Origin: Paractinoplanes rishiriensis
Lineage (GTDB): Bacteria > Actinomycetota > Actinomycetes > Mycobacteriales > Micromonosporaceae
Length of the DNA stretch: 64,000 nt
Assembly: GCF_016862375.1 (NCBI RefSeq)
Contig: NZ_BOMV01000005.1
Span: 186,001-250,000, forward strand
Reading direction: 5' to 3'
This document shows, one piece after another, positions 26,123-34,297 of this stretch (positions are counted from its first letter, which is position 1; the number at the start of each line of letters is the position of its first letter). A program made the position numbers and the translations under genes. Below the pieces are notes generated by a model. That model was given only the letters and a program-made list of their open reading frames with translations, had not been told where the DNA came from and did no database searches.

Positions 26123-27955
26123 ATGACCGGTCAGCTCCACCGGGTCGACGCCACCGTACTGCCGCTCAGCTGGACCAATCTCCGTCCGCCCGCGGAGGCG
26201 GTGGGCAGCTGGTCGCCGAGCCTGTCGCCGGACGGCCGGCATTGCGCGTACGTGTCGGACCGCGGCGGCCGTCCCCAGGTGTGGGTGCAGCCGGTCGGGA
26301 GCGATCTGGCCTTCCTGGTGGACACCGGCGAGGAGCCGGTGGCCGAGGTGCACTGGTCGACGGGCGGCGGCTGGCTGGCCTGCCTGGTGGCGCCCGGGGG
26401 CGCGCCCCGGCACGAGGTGTGGCTGATCCGGCCCGACGGCAGCGACCTGCACCAGGTGGCCGGCTTCGGCGCCGACACGGCGGACAACATGCGCTGGCTG
26501 CCCGGCCGGTCGCTGCTGGCGCTCACCGAAAACCTGTCCACGGCGCTGCTGATCGACCCGGCGACCGGCGAGCGCACCGTGGTGGCGACGGGCGACCTGA
26601 TCAGCCTGCTGGACGTGCACCGGGACAGCGCCCTGCTCAGGATCGGCCCGCGCGGTGCCCGGATCATCGTGCTGCGCGACGGCACCGTGGTGACGCCCGG
26701 CGAGCAGGCGGTTTTCGCGCCCGACGGCGCGATCCTGGCCCGCTCCGAGAACGGCGAGTTCCCGTGCCTGTTCCGCGTCGCCAACGGCGCAACCGAGGTC
26801 CTGGCCGGCGGCGACGCCGAGATCGAGTCGTTCGCCCTGACCGCCGACGGCCGCCGTGCCGCCGTCCTGTGGAACGTCCGCGGCGGCGAGTCCGAGGTGG
26901 AGCTGATCGACCTGACCGGCGGCGAGCGGGGCGTGCTGGCGCCGCTGCCCGGCAGCGTGGTGAGCGGGTTGGTGTGGAGCTTCGACGGATCGACGCTGGC
27001 CTTCTCGGCGGAGGGTCCCGGCCGTCCGCACGGCGTGTGGGTCTGGTCCGGCGCGGCCCCAGCCCTCACTTCCGGCGCCGCTCCGGCAGCCGGCCCGATC
27101 GGCGCCGCTCTGGCAGCCGGCCCGATCGGCGCCGCGCCGGCAGCCGGTGAGATCCGGGCGGTTTCGGCGGTGCCGGCCGCGATCGGGGCGGTGCGGCCGA
27201 TGCTGTGCCGCTTCGAAGCCCACGACGGCCTGGTGCTGACCGGCTGGCTGTTCCGGCCCGCCTCCCCCGGCCCGCACCCCACGGTGCTCTGGCTGCACGG
27301 CGGCCCCGAGGCCCAGGAGCGCCCCGGGCACTCCCCGCTCTTCCAGTCCCTGGTGGACCGGGGTGTCGCGGTGTTCGCCCCCAACGTGCGCGGCTCCGCC
27401 GGCTTCGGCCGGAGCTTCGTCCGCGCCGACAACGGCCCGCTGCGCTACGCCGCCATCGAGGACGTCCGCTCCGCGGTCACCCACCTGGTCGCCACCGGCG
27501 TGGCCGACCCGGCCCGGGTCGGCTGCATGGGCCGCTCCTACGGCGGCTACCTGACGCTGGCCGCCCTGACCCGCTTTCCCGACCTGTTCGCGGTAGGCAT
27601 CGACATCTGCGGCATGTCCAACTTCGCCACGTTCTACGAAAACACCGAACCCTGGATCGCCGCCGCCGCCATCTCCAAGTACGGCGATCCCGCCACCGAC
27701 GCCGACCTGCTGGCCGACCTGTCCCCGCTGACACAAATCGACCGCCTGCGCGCTCCCCTGCTGATCATCCACGGCGAGAACGACAGCAACGTCCCGGTGG
27801 TCGAGGCCGACCAGGTAGCCGCCGCCCTGGCCGCCCGAGGCATCCCGCACAAGTACGTGCTCTATCCCGGCGAGGGCCACGAACTGCTGCACCGCAACGC
27901 CCGAGCCGACTTTCTCCGCGAGGCCGTCGCCTGGCTGACCACCCACCTACGCTGA
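26123..27955 (+). CDS. S9 family (prolyl-oligopeptidase-like) peptidase
   Basis: 610 aa from the ATG at 26123, with GAAGGG 7 bp upstream. The N-terminal half is a beta-propeller (SPSLSPDGRHCAYVSDRGG and similar blades). The C-terminal half is an alpha/beta hydrolase with GRSYGGYLTLAA (Ser472), HGENDSNVP (Asp) and GEGHELLH (His), a complete catalytic triad. An Ala/Gly/Pro linker between the two halves contains a 27-bp tandem repeat. The gene is third in an operon with the ligase fusion and amidotransferase, matching the position of the M42 peptidase in the NAGGN trio. It may degrade or mature the peptide product. No signal peptide. Confidence 0.92.
   Translation: MTGQLHRVDATVLPLSWTNLRPPAEAVGSWSPSLSPDGRHCAYVSDRGGRPQVWVQPVGSDLAFLVDTGEEPVAEVHWSTGGGWLACLVAPGGAPRHEVWLIRPDGSDLHQVAGFGADTADNMRWLPGRSLLALTENLSTALLIDPATGERTVVATGDLISLLDVHRDSALLRIGPRGARIIVLRDGTVVTPGEQAVFAPDGAILARSENGEFPCLFRVANGATEVLAGGDAEIESFALTADGRRAAVLWNVRGGESEVELIDLTGGERGVLAPLPGSVVSGLVWSFDGSTLAFSAEGPGRPHGVWVWSGAAPALTSGAAPAAGPIGAALAAGPIGAAPAAGEIRAVSAVPAAIGAVRPMLCRFEAHDGLVLTGWLFRPASPGPHPTVLWLHGGPEAQERPGHSPLFQSLVDRGVAVFAPNVRGSAGFGRSFVRADNGPLRYAAIEDVRSAVTHLVATGVADPARVGCMGRSYGGYLTLAALTRFPDLFAVGIDICGMSNFATFYENTEPWIAAAAISKYGDPATDADLLADLSPLTQIDRLRAPLLIIHGENDSNVPVVEADQVAAALAARGIPHKYVLYPGEGHELLHRNARADFLREAVAWLTTHLR
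27074..27154 (+). repeat. Three 27-bp in-frame tandem repeats in the S9 peptidase linker
   Basis: Units at 27074-27100, 27101-27127 and 27128-27154 code GAAPAAGPI, GAALAAGPI and GAAPAAGEI. The first two differ by one base, which shows recent duplication. They lie exactly between the propeller and hydrolase domains. Confidence 0.9.
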
Positions 27956-27968
27956 CGGGCGGGCCGGG

Positions 27969-28751
27969 TCACGCCCGGGCGGTCTTCGCGCTCACCAGCG
28001 TCTCCACGCCGTCGAGCAGGCGCTCCAGGCCGAACTCGAACGCCCGCTTCGGGTCGGTGGGCGCGTTGAACTCGGCGCCGGCCGCGGCACCGACCCGGGT
28101 CGCGGTCGGGTAGCGCTCCGGCTGATAGACCGCCTCCAGCGCCGGGCCGGCCTGCTCCCACCACTGCTCGTCGGTCAGCCCGGTGCGCTGCGCCACCAGG
28201 GTGGCCGCCACCGCCGTGCGAGCGGCGCCGTGCACGTAGTCGCCGACCATCTGCACGACCAGGTCCATCTCGACGTCGCTCAGCCCGATGCCGTCGATCA
28301 CGCTCAGCTCGTAGTCGTACTTCGCCACGAGGTTGGGCCCGAGCGGCGGCCGGCTGGTCGCCACCTGGAGCAGCCACGGGTGTCGCAGGTATGTCCGCCA
28401 GTTCTCCCTGGCGACCGCCGCGAGCCGGGCCCGCCAGCTTGACGCATGACCCTCGAACGGCAACTCGCCGAACACGGTGTCGAGCATCAGGTCGATCAGT
28501 TCGGCCTTGCTGGGCACGTACGTGTACAACGACATCGCCGCCACACCGAGCCGCTCCGCCACCCGGCGCATCGACAACGCGGCCACCCCGTCGGCGTCCG
28601 CGATCGCGATCGCCGCGGCGGCGATCTCGTCGATCGTGAACCGCGGTTTCGGCCCCGGACGGGGACCGCTCTGGACCCGCCACATCAGGTCGATGCTGCG
28701 CCGCGGGTCACCGCCACTGCTGAAGTCGGATGTCACCTCCCCATCTTCCAT
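27969..28751 (-). CDS. TetR-family repressor (TetR_C type)
   Basis: 260 aa. The DNA-binding domain is FTIDEIAAAAIAIADADGV and RRVAERLGVAAMSLYTYVPSK (HTH), followed by a tetracycline-repressor-like C-terminal domain with a long helical core. A 38-residue N-terminal extension precedes the HTH region. The gene is divergent from the DrrAB-type pump, and a two-armed repeat in the 100-bp gap fits an operator controlling both directions. The ligand is probably a hydrophobic drug exported by the pump. Confidence 0.9.
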   Translation of the reverse strand: MEDGEVTSDFSSGGDPRRSIDLMWRVQSGPRPGPKPRFTIDEIAAAAIAIADADGVAALSMRRVAERLGVAAMSLYTYVPSKAELIDLMLDTVFGELPFEGHASSWRARLAAVARENWRTYLRHPWLLQVATSRPPLGPNLVAKYDYELSVIDGIGLSDVEMDLVVQMVGDYVHGAARTAVAATLVAQRTGLTDEQWWEQAGPALEAVYQPERYPTATRVGAAAGAEFNAPTDPKRAFEFGLERLLDGVETLVSAKTARA

Positions 28752-28788
28752 GGTCCAGCTTCCCTGGCCGCCACCGAGGATTTAACTC

Positions 28789-28816
28789 TTTACACCGTAC
28801 GGGATTGGACTATACT
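28789..28816 (+). promoter_or_regulatory. Promoter of the DrrAB-like operon
   Basis: TTTACA, 16 bp, TATACT, ending 35 bp before the ATG of the ATPase gene. The left arm of the operator repeat lies over the -35 box and the spacer, the expected arrangement for TetR repression. Confidence 0.65.
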
Positions 28817-28842
28817 CCTTGGCACGATCCCCGTACAGCGTA
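28791..28842. promoter_or_regulatory. Probable TetR operator (imperfect inverted repeat)
   Basis: TACACCGTACGGGAT at 28791-28805 and ATCCCCGTACAGCGTA at 28827-28842 are imperfect inverted copies (the second reads TACGCTGTACGGGGAT on the other strand). The left arm contains the 8-bp palindrome CCGTACGG. The arms bracket the -10 box and the transcription start region. Confidence 0.6.
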
Positions 28843-28851
28843 AGGAGAACG

Positions 28852-29793
28852 ATGATACGGGCCGACCAGCTCACCCGCCACTTCGGCAGCACGACCGCCC
28901 TCGACCGCTTCGATCTGGAGGTCCCGCCCGGCTCCGTGCACGGCCTGCTGGGGCCCAACGGCGCCGGCAAGACCACCGCGGTACGCATCCTCACCACGCT
29001 GCTGCGTCCCGACGCGGGCCACGCCAGCGTCGCCGGCCACGACGTGGTCCGGGAGGCCGACCGGGTCCGCGCCCGGATCGGCCTGGCCGGCCAGCACGCC
29101 GCGGTCGACGAGCAGCTCAGCGGCCGGCAAAACCTGGAGATGTTCGGCCGCCTCCACCACCTCGGGGCGGCCGCGGCCCGGCGTCGCGCCGACGAGTTGC
29201 TGGAACGGTTCGACCTGGCCGGCACCGGCAAAAAGCCGGCCAAGCAATACTCCGGCGGCATGCGGCGCCGGCTCGATCTCGCGGCCAGCCTGCTGACCAG
29301 CCCCGCCGTGCTGTTCCTCGACGAACCGACCACCGGTCTCGATCCGCGCGGGCGCAACGAGGTGTGGCGGGCGGTCCGGGCCCTGGTCAGCGACGGCACG
29401 ACCGTGCTGCTCACCACGCAATACCTGGAGGAGGCCGACCAACTGGCCGACCACATCACCGTCATCGACCACGGCCGGGCCGTCGCCTCCGGCACTCCCG
29501 ACCAGCTCAAGGGCCAGATCGGCGCCGACCACCTCGACGTCGTGCTGCGCGACCCCGACCGCCTGGCCGAGGCCGCCACGGTGCTGGCCCGGCTGGGCTC
29601 CGGCGAGCCGGCGGTCGACCCCGATCGGCGCCGGGTGAGCGTCCCGGTGACCGACCGGGTCACCGCACTCGGCGAGGCGGTCCGCGCCCTTCAGGAACGC
29701 GGCCTCGACCCGGCCGACGTGGCCCTGCGCCGGCCCACCCTCGACGAGGTCTTCCTGCACCTGACCGGCACCACCGAGAGGAGCGCGGCATGA
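28852..29793 (+). CDS. ABC transporter ATP-binding protein, daunorubicin-resistance (DrrA) type
   Basis: 313 aa from the ATG at 28852, after AAGGAG at 5 bp. Walker A GPNGAGKTT, signature YSGGMRRRLDL, Walker B LFLDEPTTGLDP and LLTTQYLEEADQLADH are present; Gln in the switch position and the AD-rich tail are typical of the DrrA subfamily. The C-terminal domain of about 90 residues ends RRPTLDEVFLHLTG, another subfamily mark. It powers export by the membrane subunit whose start overlaps its stop (ATGA). Confidence 0.93.
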   Translation: MIRADQLTRHFGSTTALDRFDLEVPPGSVHGLLGPNGAGKTTAVRILTTLLRPDAGHASVAGHDVVREADRVRARIGLAGQHAAVDEQLSGRQNLEMFGRLHHLGAAAARRRADELLERFDLAGTGKKPAKQYSGGMRRRLDLAASLLTSPAVLFLDEPTTGLDPRGRNEVWRAVRALVSDGTTVLLTTQYLEEADQLADHITVIDHGRAVASGTPDQLKGQIGADHLDVVLRDPDRLAEAATVLARLGSGEPAVDPDRRRVSVPVTDRVTALGEAVRALQERGLDPADVALRRPTLDEVFLHLTGTTERSAA

Positions 29794-30578
29794 CGGCGAT
29801 CTACTGGCTGGCGGCCGACAGCTGGACCCTGACCCGTCGCGCCCTGCTGCACTGGGCCAACCAGCCCGGCGCGCTCGTGGTCGGCCTGCTGTTCCCGGTG
29901 ATGGTGTTGCTGATGTTCGGATACCTCTTCGGCGGCGCCATGGTCGTCCCCGGCGGCGGCGACTACCGCGAGTTCCTGGTCCCCGGCATCTTCACGCTGA
30001 CGGTCGCCTTCGGCCTCGAGGCGACCTACACCGCGGTGAGCACCGACGCCGCCCGCGGCGTGACCGACCGTTTCCGCACCATGCCCATCTCGTCGGCCGC
30101 GGTGGTGACCGGCCGCAGCCTGGCCGACATGCTCAACGCCACCGTGAGCCTGCTGGTCCTGGTCGCCTGCGGCCTGGCCATCGGCTGGCGCTGGCACCAC
30201 GGCCTGGCCGACGCGCTGGCCGCCGCCGGCCTGCTTCTGCTGCTGCGCTTCGCCCTGCTGTGGCTGGGCATCTGGCTGGCCCTGGTGTCCCGCTCGCCGG
30301 AAACCCTGATGGCCCTGCAGATTCTGGTGTGGCCGCTCGGCTTCCTGTCCAACGTCTTCGTCCCGCCCGACACCATGCCCGGCTGGCTGGGCACCATCGC
30401 CGACTGGAACCCGCTCTCCGCCACCGCGGCCGCCACCCGCGAGCTGTTCGGCAACCCGGGCTGGTCCGGCACCTCCTGGCCCGCCGAACACGCCACCCTG
30501 CTGGCCGTCGTCTGGCCCCTGCTGTTCCTGGCCGTCTTCGTCCCGCTGTCCATCCGCCGCTACCGCCACCTGACCTGA
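29790..30578 (+). CDS. ABC-2 type permease (DrrB type)
   Basis: 262 aa from an ATG overlapping the ATPase stop by 4 bp. Six hydrophobic segments are visible. The ABC-2 motifs VTDRFRTMPISSAAVVTGRSLAD and FLSNVFVPPDTMPGWL (extracellular loop before the last helices) match DrrB exporters. With the ATPase it forms an efflux pump for a hydrophobic compound. Control is by the divergent TetR. Confidence 0.93.
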   Translation: MTAIYWLAADSWTLTRRALLHWANQPGALVVGLLFPVMVLLMFGYLFGGAMVVPGGGDYREFLVPGIFTLTVAFGLEATYTAVSTDAARGVTDRFRTMPISSAAVVTGRSLADMLNATVSLLVLVACGLAIGWRWHHGLADALAAAGLLLLLRFALLWLGIWLALVSRSPETLMALQILVWPLGFLSNVFVPPDTMPGWLGTIADWNPLSATAAATRELFGNPGWSGTSWPAEHATLLAVVWPLLFLAVFVPLSIRRYRHLT

Positions 30579-30743
30579 TCCGTTGACACCGACCACAACC
30601 ACCACGCAGCGGCGATTGCTGACCAGATCGCGACGACTGCAGCGCCTGGCTCCACTGCAGTCGTCACGGTCACGGTCGCCATTTTGTCCGGCCCCTACCC
30701 TGAGGCCATCGAGCTTGACGTGGCCGAGAGGTGCGCATGTCGA

Positions 30744-31283
30744 ATGCAGGATGGGGCTCAGGCAGTGGGCACCGTCTTCGTGGGACTGGTGGGTCTATGG
30801 CTGGTGAACAGCTATCGCCGGCAAATCCGACTGAAACTCGTTGAACGACAAGTCGACTCGTACCAAAGACTGTGGAGTCTTACCGCGCCGGCTACGCCGG
30901 ACCGGACCACGCCGATGAGCGAACAGGAACGCCGTGATGTCTACGACTCCATGCTCGACTGGTACTTCTCGTCGGGGACGGCATCTTCGCATCGGCCGCG
31001 ACCCGCGACCTCTTCGTCGCCGTCCGCGCCAATCTCGTTGGGCCGGTGGAGTCCGTGATGCCGTCGACACTGGCTCGGGACCTGGCCACCAATGTCCGGG
31101 CCCGACGCCCAACGACGGCGTGGGTGCGTGGTGATCCGGCAGGACTACTACAGTCCGCTCAGTCCCGAGGACCGGGCCTTCCTGACTGCTTGCGGGATAT
31201 CGTCGCGGCGGCGGCCATGGCGAACTAAAGGCCGCACTCGCCCCCAGGTCAATGCGTGTGTGCGGCATGCGTCCAGCGGCTGA
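30744..31283 (+). pseudogene. Frameshifted small membrane protein gene
   Basis: The reading begins MQDGAQAVGTVFVGLVGLWL (membrane segment), then NSYRRQIRLKLVERQVDSYQ and DSMLDWYFSSG. At the G-run 30974-30977 the sense continues in another frame (DGIFASAATRDLFVAVRANL). From about 31090 it returns to the original frame (CVVIRQDYY, SPEDRAFLTACGI). One lost and one gained base thus interrupt a protein of about 180 aa. The original frame stops at 31058. Sequencing error is possible but needs two separate events. Function unknown; it lies alone between the pump and a DinB gene. The stretch 30579-30743 before it shows nothing I recognise. Confidence 0.6.
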
Positions 31284-31321
31284 CAGTCGCGCCGAGGAGA
31301 ACCGATAGGTGAAGTGACAAA

Positions 31322-31356
31322 CGAGGTCGATACGGCACAAGACCGCATCGACCTCG
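31322..31356 (-). terminator. Hairpin downstream of the DinB gene
   Basis: Fourteen-base arms at 31322-31335 and 31343-31356 (CGAGGTCGAT core) with one mismatch and a 7-nt loop, 12 bp beyond the DinB stop. There is no T-run, so it may be a bidirectional or weak terminator. Confidence 0.55.
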
Positions 31357-31368
31357 GATCCAGCTGGA

Positions 31369-31869
31369 TCAGAGCAACCCGCGAACGTACGCCGCCTGCC
31401 CCGCGTGCTGGGCATCGTCGTCGATCACGCTCACCAACCGGACCCCCAAGGTCACCGGCGGGTCCCAGGCCGTGTCCACCACACGGTCCAGGTCCGCCGG
31501 GCTCAGGCCGGACACGAAGGCGATCGTGCGTTCGTGCACCGCCCGGTAGTAGTCCTCGAGCACCTGGGCGCTCTCCGGAGCCACCGCGGCCACCTGGGTG
31601 GGCGAGTGCGCATAGCCGGTGTCCGCGGGGTCCGGTTTCAAGCCGAAGCGCGGAGCCCAGTCACCCGTGAGGTAGATCTGCTCGGCGCCCATGACGTCCG
31701 CGATGTGGTCGTCCTGGACGCGGGTCAGGTGCCACACCAGCCAGCCGATCGGGTTGGCACCGGGCGCCGGTGCCCAGCGCAGCTGGTCGGGGGTCAGGTC
31801 GTGCACCGCGCTGCGCACCAGGTCGGGGAGGCGCCCGAGGGCGTCGGCCAGGAGGTCCTTGGCTTCCAT
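31369..31869 (-). CDS. DinB-family protein
   Basis: 166 aa from the ATG at 31869. It is a four-helix DinB/YfiT-type fold: WLVWHLTRVQDDHIAD carries the first metal-binding His, and DDDAQHAGQAAYVRGLL at the C-terminus carries the last, with the intermediate RVVDTAWD segment. Many relatives are mycothiol- or bacillithiol-dependent enzymes; the substrate here is unknown. It lies 7 bp after the membrane protein gene upstream on the same strand, so co-transcription with it and the MFS gene is likely. Confidence 0.85.
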   Translation of the reverse strand: MEAKDLLADALGRLPDLVRSAVHDLTPDQLRWAPAPGANPIGWLVWHLTRVQDDHIADVMGAEQIYLTGDWAPRFGLKPDPADTGYAHSPTQVAAVAPESAQVLEDYYRAVHERTIAFVSGLSPADLDRVVDTAWDPPVTLGVRLVSVIDDDAQHAGQAAYVRGLL

Positions 31870-31876
31870 GATCGGT

Positions 31877-32644
31877 TTACTCCGTCCCGTTATCCGGGTT
31901 TCGAGTATCCGCCCCCAGCGGATCCGCGACGCCCGGATCGGGCCCCGAGTTGGGGCCGGAGTCGGAGCCGGTTCCCGGGTCGGCCGCGCCGCCGGTGGGC
32001 GACCCGGTGGGCGAATCGGTGTCCGGCTCGGTCGTCGCCCCGCCTCCGGGCTCGGTCGCCGGCGCCTCGGTCGGTGCGGTCGTGGCGGCGCCGCCGGGCC
32101 CGGTGGTCGCCGGGTCGTCGCCCGACGGGTCGGTGCTGGTGGCCGGTGCCGGGTTCTCGCGATCCGAGTCCGACGAATCCGACGAGGTGAACAGTCTGGA
32201 CAGCGTCGACCGGTCGCCGGTCCCGCCACGTGTCGCGTCCGCTATGGAGCGACCCGAGACGATCTCGGCCACCGTCAGCGTGCCCATGGCCAGAACGAAC
32301 ACCGCGCCGGCCACCATGGCCACCCGGCGCCAGCGGATCTTGCCCCGGGAAACGGCCTGCTCGGACGGTGTCTCCTCGGCGGCCGCAGCCACCTCCGGAG
32401 TGCCGACCGCGGCCGGCGCCGTCAGGAACGTACCCACGATTTTCTTGCGCCCTCGGTCGATCGACCGGTGGTACACCTCGGTGCCCACCGAACCGATCAG
32501 GCTCGCCACCGCGGCGCCGATCAGTGTGCCGGCCACCCCCAGGAACGAGCCGATCACGGCCGCGGACACCGCGGCCAGCACGCCGGCAATGGTCTTCGGT
32601 ATGTCGATCCCGGACCAGAAACGGCCCGGTGCGTGCTCAGTCAT
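31877..32644 (-). CDS. Membrane protein with Pro/Thr/Gly-rich C-terminal tail
   Basis: 255 aa. A Gly/Ala-rich hydrophobic region at 18-54 (AAVIGSFLGVAGTLIGAAVA) resembles a glycine-zipper hairpin. A charged linker and a second membrane helix at about 108-128 follow. Residues 150-255 are a disordered tail rich in Asp, Pro, Thr, Ser and Gly, probably outside the cell. I do not recognise a family. Its start overlaps the end of the MFS gene by 8 bp, which suggests translational coupling. Confidence 0.7.
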   Translation of the reverse strand: MTEHAPGRFWSGIDIPKTIAGVLAAVSAAVIGSFLGVAGTLIGAAVASLIGSVGTEVYHRSIDRGRKKIVGTFLTAPAAVGTPEVAAAAEETPSEQAVSRGKIRWRRVAMVAGAVFVLAMGTLTVAEIVSGRSIADATRGGTGDRSTLSRLFTSSDSSDSDRENPAPATSTDPSGDDPATTGPGGAATTAPTEAPATEPGGGATTEPDTDSPTGSPTGGAADPGTGSDSGPNSGPDPGVADPLGADTRNPDNGTE

Positions 32645-33995
32645 GTCCTCCTCTCCCCCTCACTCCAGTTCCCACGATTAAGGTTCTCGCCTTTACCGCA
32701 CGGCTCATCCCTAAACCCAGGGCCACCCGAAGTGGACGCACCACGACACCCTCATCGGCCAGCCGGCGCCGGGCCAGCCTGCGATTACGCAAGATTCCGG
32801 CCAGTCCGACGGCAAAGATGAGATATTGCACAGCCATCGCGATTTTGAAGTCGCTGATCTCGTACGTGGCGCGACCGCCGGTGCGCGCGTCCAGGATGAG
32901 CCCGACCAGTTCGATGGTCAGCAGCGAGGCCACGAAGCCGCCCACGTTGACCACGCCGGTCGCGGTGCCGAGACGGCTCGGCGGGTTGAAGGTCCGCGCG
33001 TAGTCGAATCCGATCATCGAACCCGGACCACCCAGCCCCAAAGCCATGACAAGCAGCACGAGTACGGGCAGCGGCGCGTGCCCCGGCCACGCCAGCACCA
33101 GACCCCACGCCCCCGCGTTCACCGCGATCACCGCGAGCACCAGCACGGACCGGCGCAGCGGGTAGCGCTGCACCAGCACCCCGATCAGCGGTCCGGCCGC
33201 CATCCCGACCAGCACGAACAGGGCCAGCAGCGTGCTCGCCGTCTCGCGGTCCAGGCCCTGGCCGGCGATCAGGAACGGGAAACCCCACATCAGCGCGAAC
33301 GCCGTGCCCGCGAACTGGGTGGTGAAGTGGCTCCAGAAGCCGAGCCGGGTGCCCGGGTGCCGCCAGGACTGGGCCAGGTCGCTGCCCACCCGGCGCAGGG
33401 TCACCGCGTCGCCGCTGCTCAGCCGGCGATCGGGGGTGTCCCGCAGCGCGGCCAGCGCCACCAGCGCGATGAACACGCCGGTGGCCGCGGTGCCGAGGAA
33501 CGCCGTGGTCCATCCCGGCCCGGCTAGCAGGGCCGCCAGCGGCACCGCCGAGAGCACCTGCCCGGTCTGCCCGATCAGCCCGGTGAGCTGGGTGAGCACC
33601 GGCACCCGGCGGGCCGGGAACCAGTGCGGCACCAGGCGCAGCACGCTGATGAAGGTCATCGCGTCGCCGGCGCCCACCAGGACACGGGCCAGCACCGCGC
33701 CCTCCACCCCGTGCGTGGTCGCCATCAGCGCCTGCCCGGCGGCCATCACCATGCCACCGGTGACGATCAGGCGCAGCGAACCGAACCGGTCCAGCAGCAA
33801 CCCGACCGGCACCTGGAGGCCCGCGTACACGAGCAACTGGAGCACGGCGAACGAGGCCAGCGCGCCCGCACCGACATGGAACCGGTCCTGCGCGTCCAGC
33901 CCCGCCACCCCCAGCGAGGTGCGGTGCAGCACGGCCATGATGTACGCGGCCAGGGCGACGGCCCACACCGCCCAGGCCCGACCGGTCGGTCGCAT
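32637..33995 (-). CDS. Major facilitator superfamily transporter
   Basis: 452 aa from the ATG at 33995, after GGAAGG at about 13 bp. Twelve hydrophobic segments are visible. VPVGLLLDRFGSLRLIVTGG is the loop 2-3 MFS signature and GPLIGVLVQRYPLRRSVLVL its second-half counterpart. The substrate is unknown; the arrangement resembles nitrate/organophosphate:Pi-type or drug:H+ antiporters without a decisive motif. Its 3' end overlaps the downstream membrane-protein gene. Confidence 0.88.
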   Translation of the reverse strand: MRPTGRAWAVWAVALAAYIMAVLHRTSLGVAGLDAQDRFHVGAGALASFAVLQLLVYAGLQVPVGLLLDRFGSLRLIVTGGMVMAAGQALMATTHGVEGAVLARVLVGAGDAMTFISVLRLVPHWFPARRVPVLTQLTGLIGQTGQVLSAVPLAALLAGPGWTTAFLGTAATGVFIALVALAALRDTPDRRLSSGDAVTLRRVGSDLAQSWRHPGTRLGFWSHFTTQFAGTAFALMWGFPFLIAGQGLDRETASTLLALFVLVGMAAGPLIGVLVQRYPLRRSVLVLAVIAVNAGAWGLVLAWPGHAPLPVLVLLVMALGLGGPGSMIGFDYARTFNPPSRLGTATGVVNVGGFVASLLTIELVGLILDARTGGRATYEISDFKIAMAVQYLIFAVGLAGILRNRRLARRRLADEGVVVRPLRVALGLGMSRAVKARTLIVGTGVRGRGGHD

Positions 33996-34297
33996 GGGCA
34001 ATGTCCCGCCTTCCACTCGCTCCTTACCGTGCGTTATCCAGCCTGCTCCGCGGCCAGGACTCCGACAATGCTTTCGCGGTCTGGACCACACGTGCCGCTG
34101 CTCACGCCGGCTACGGGAACTGCGGGTCCAGTCGATGTATAACGACCACGCCCAGAATCAAAAACGCCGGTCGGCCACTCGGCCGGTCGTATCGAAGTGT
34201 TCTGGCGCGGCACCGACGGGGGGCTGTGGCGAGCCTGAAGTTACGACAGTTCCGAGTGGCACGGCCAGCACCACAGGCCCGCACCACATGAACGTGG
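33996..34297. other. Intergenic stretch upstream of the MFS gene
   Basis: 302 bp without a convincing gene. Less GC-rich in the middle. It should hold the MFS promoter (minus strand) and the 3' end of the SARP transcript. Apart from the weak hairpin at 34160-34188 I see no recognisable element; short open frames here have no ribosome-binding site or family likeness. Confidence 0.6.
34160..34188 (-). terminator. Weak terminator candidate after the SARP gene
   Basis: On the minus strand a short CGGCC-GAGT-GGCCG stem is followed after a few bases by TTTTT (plus-strand A-run 34160-34164). It lies about 110 bp beyond the SARP stop. The stem is only 5 bp, so this is tentative. Confidence 0.35.

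Noticed and set aside
31046..31228. Separate 60-aa ORF
   Set aside because: It is the middle, shifted part of the broken gene at 30744-31283, not an independent gene.
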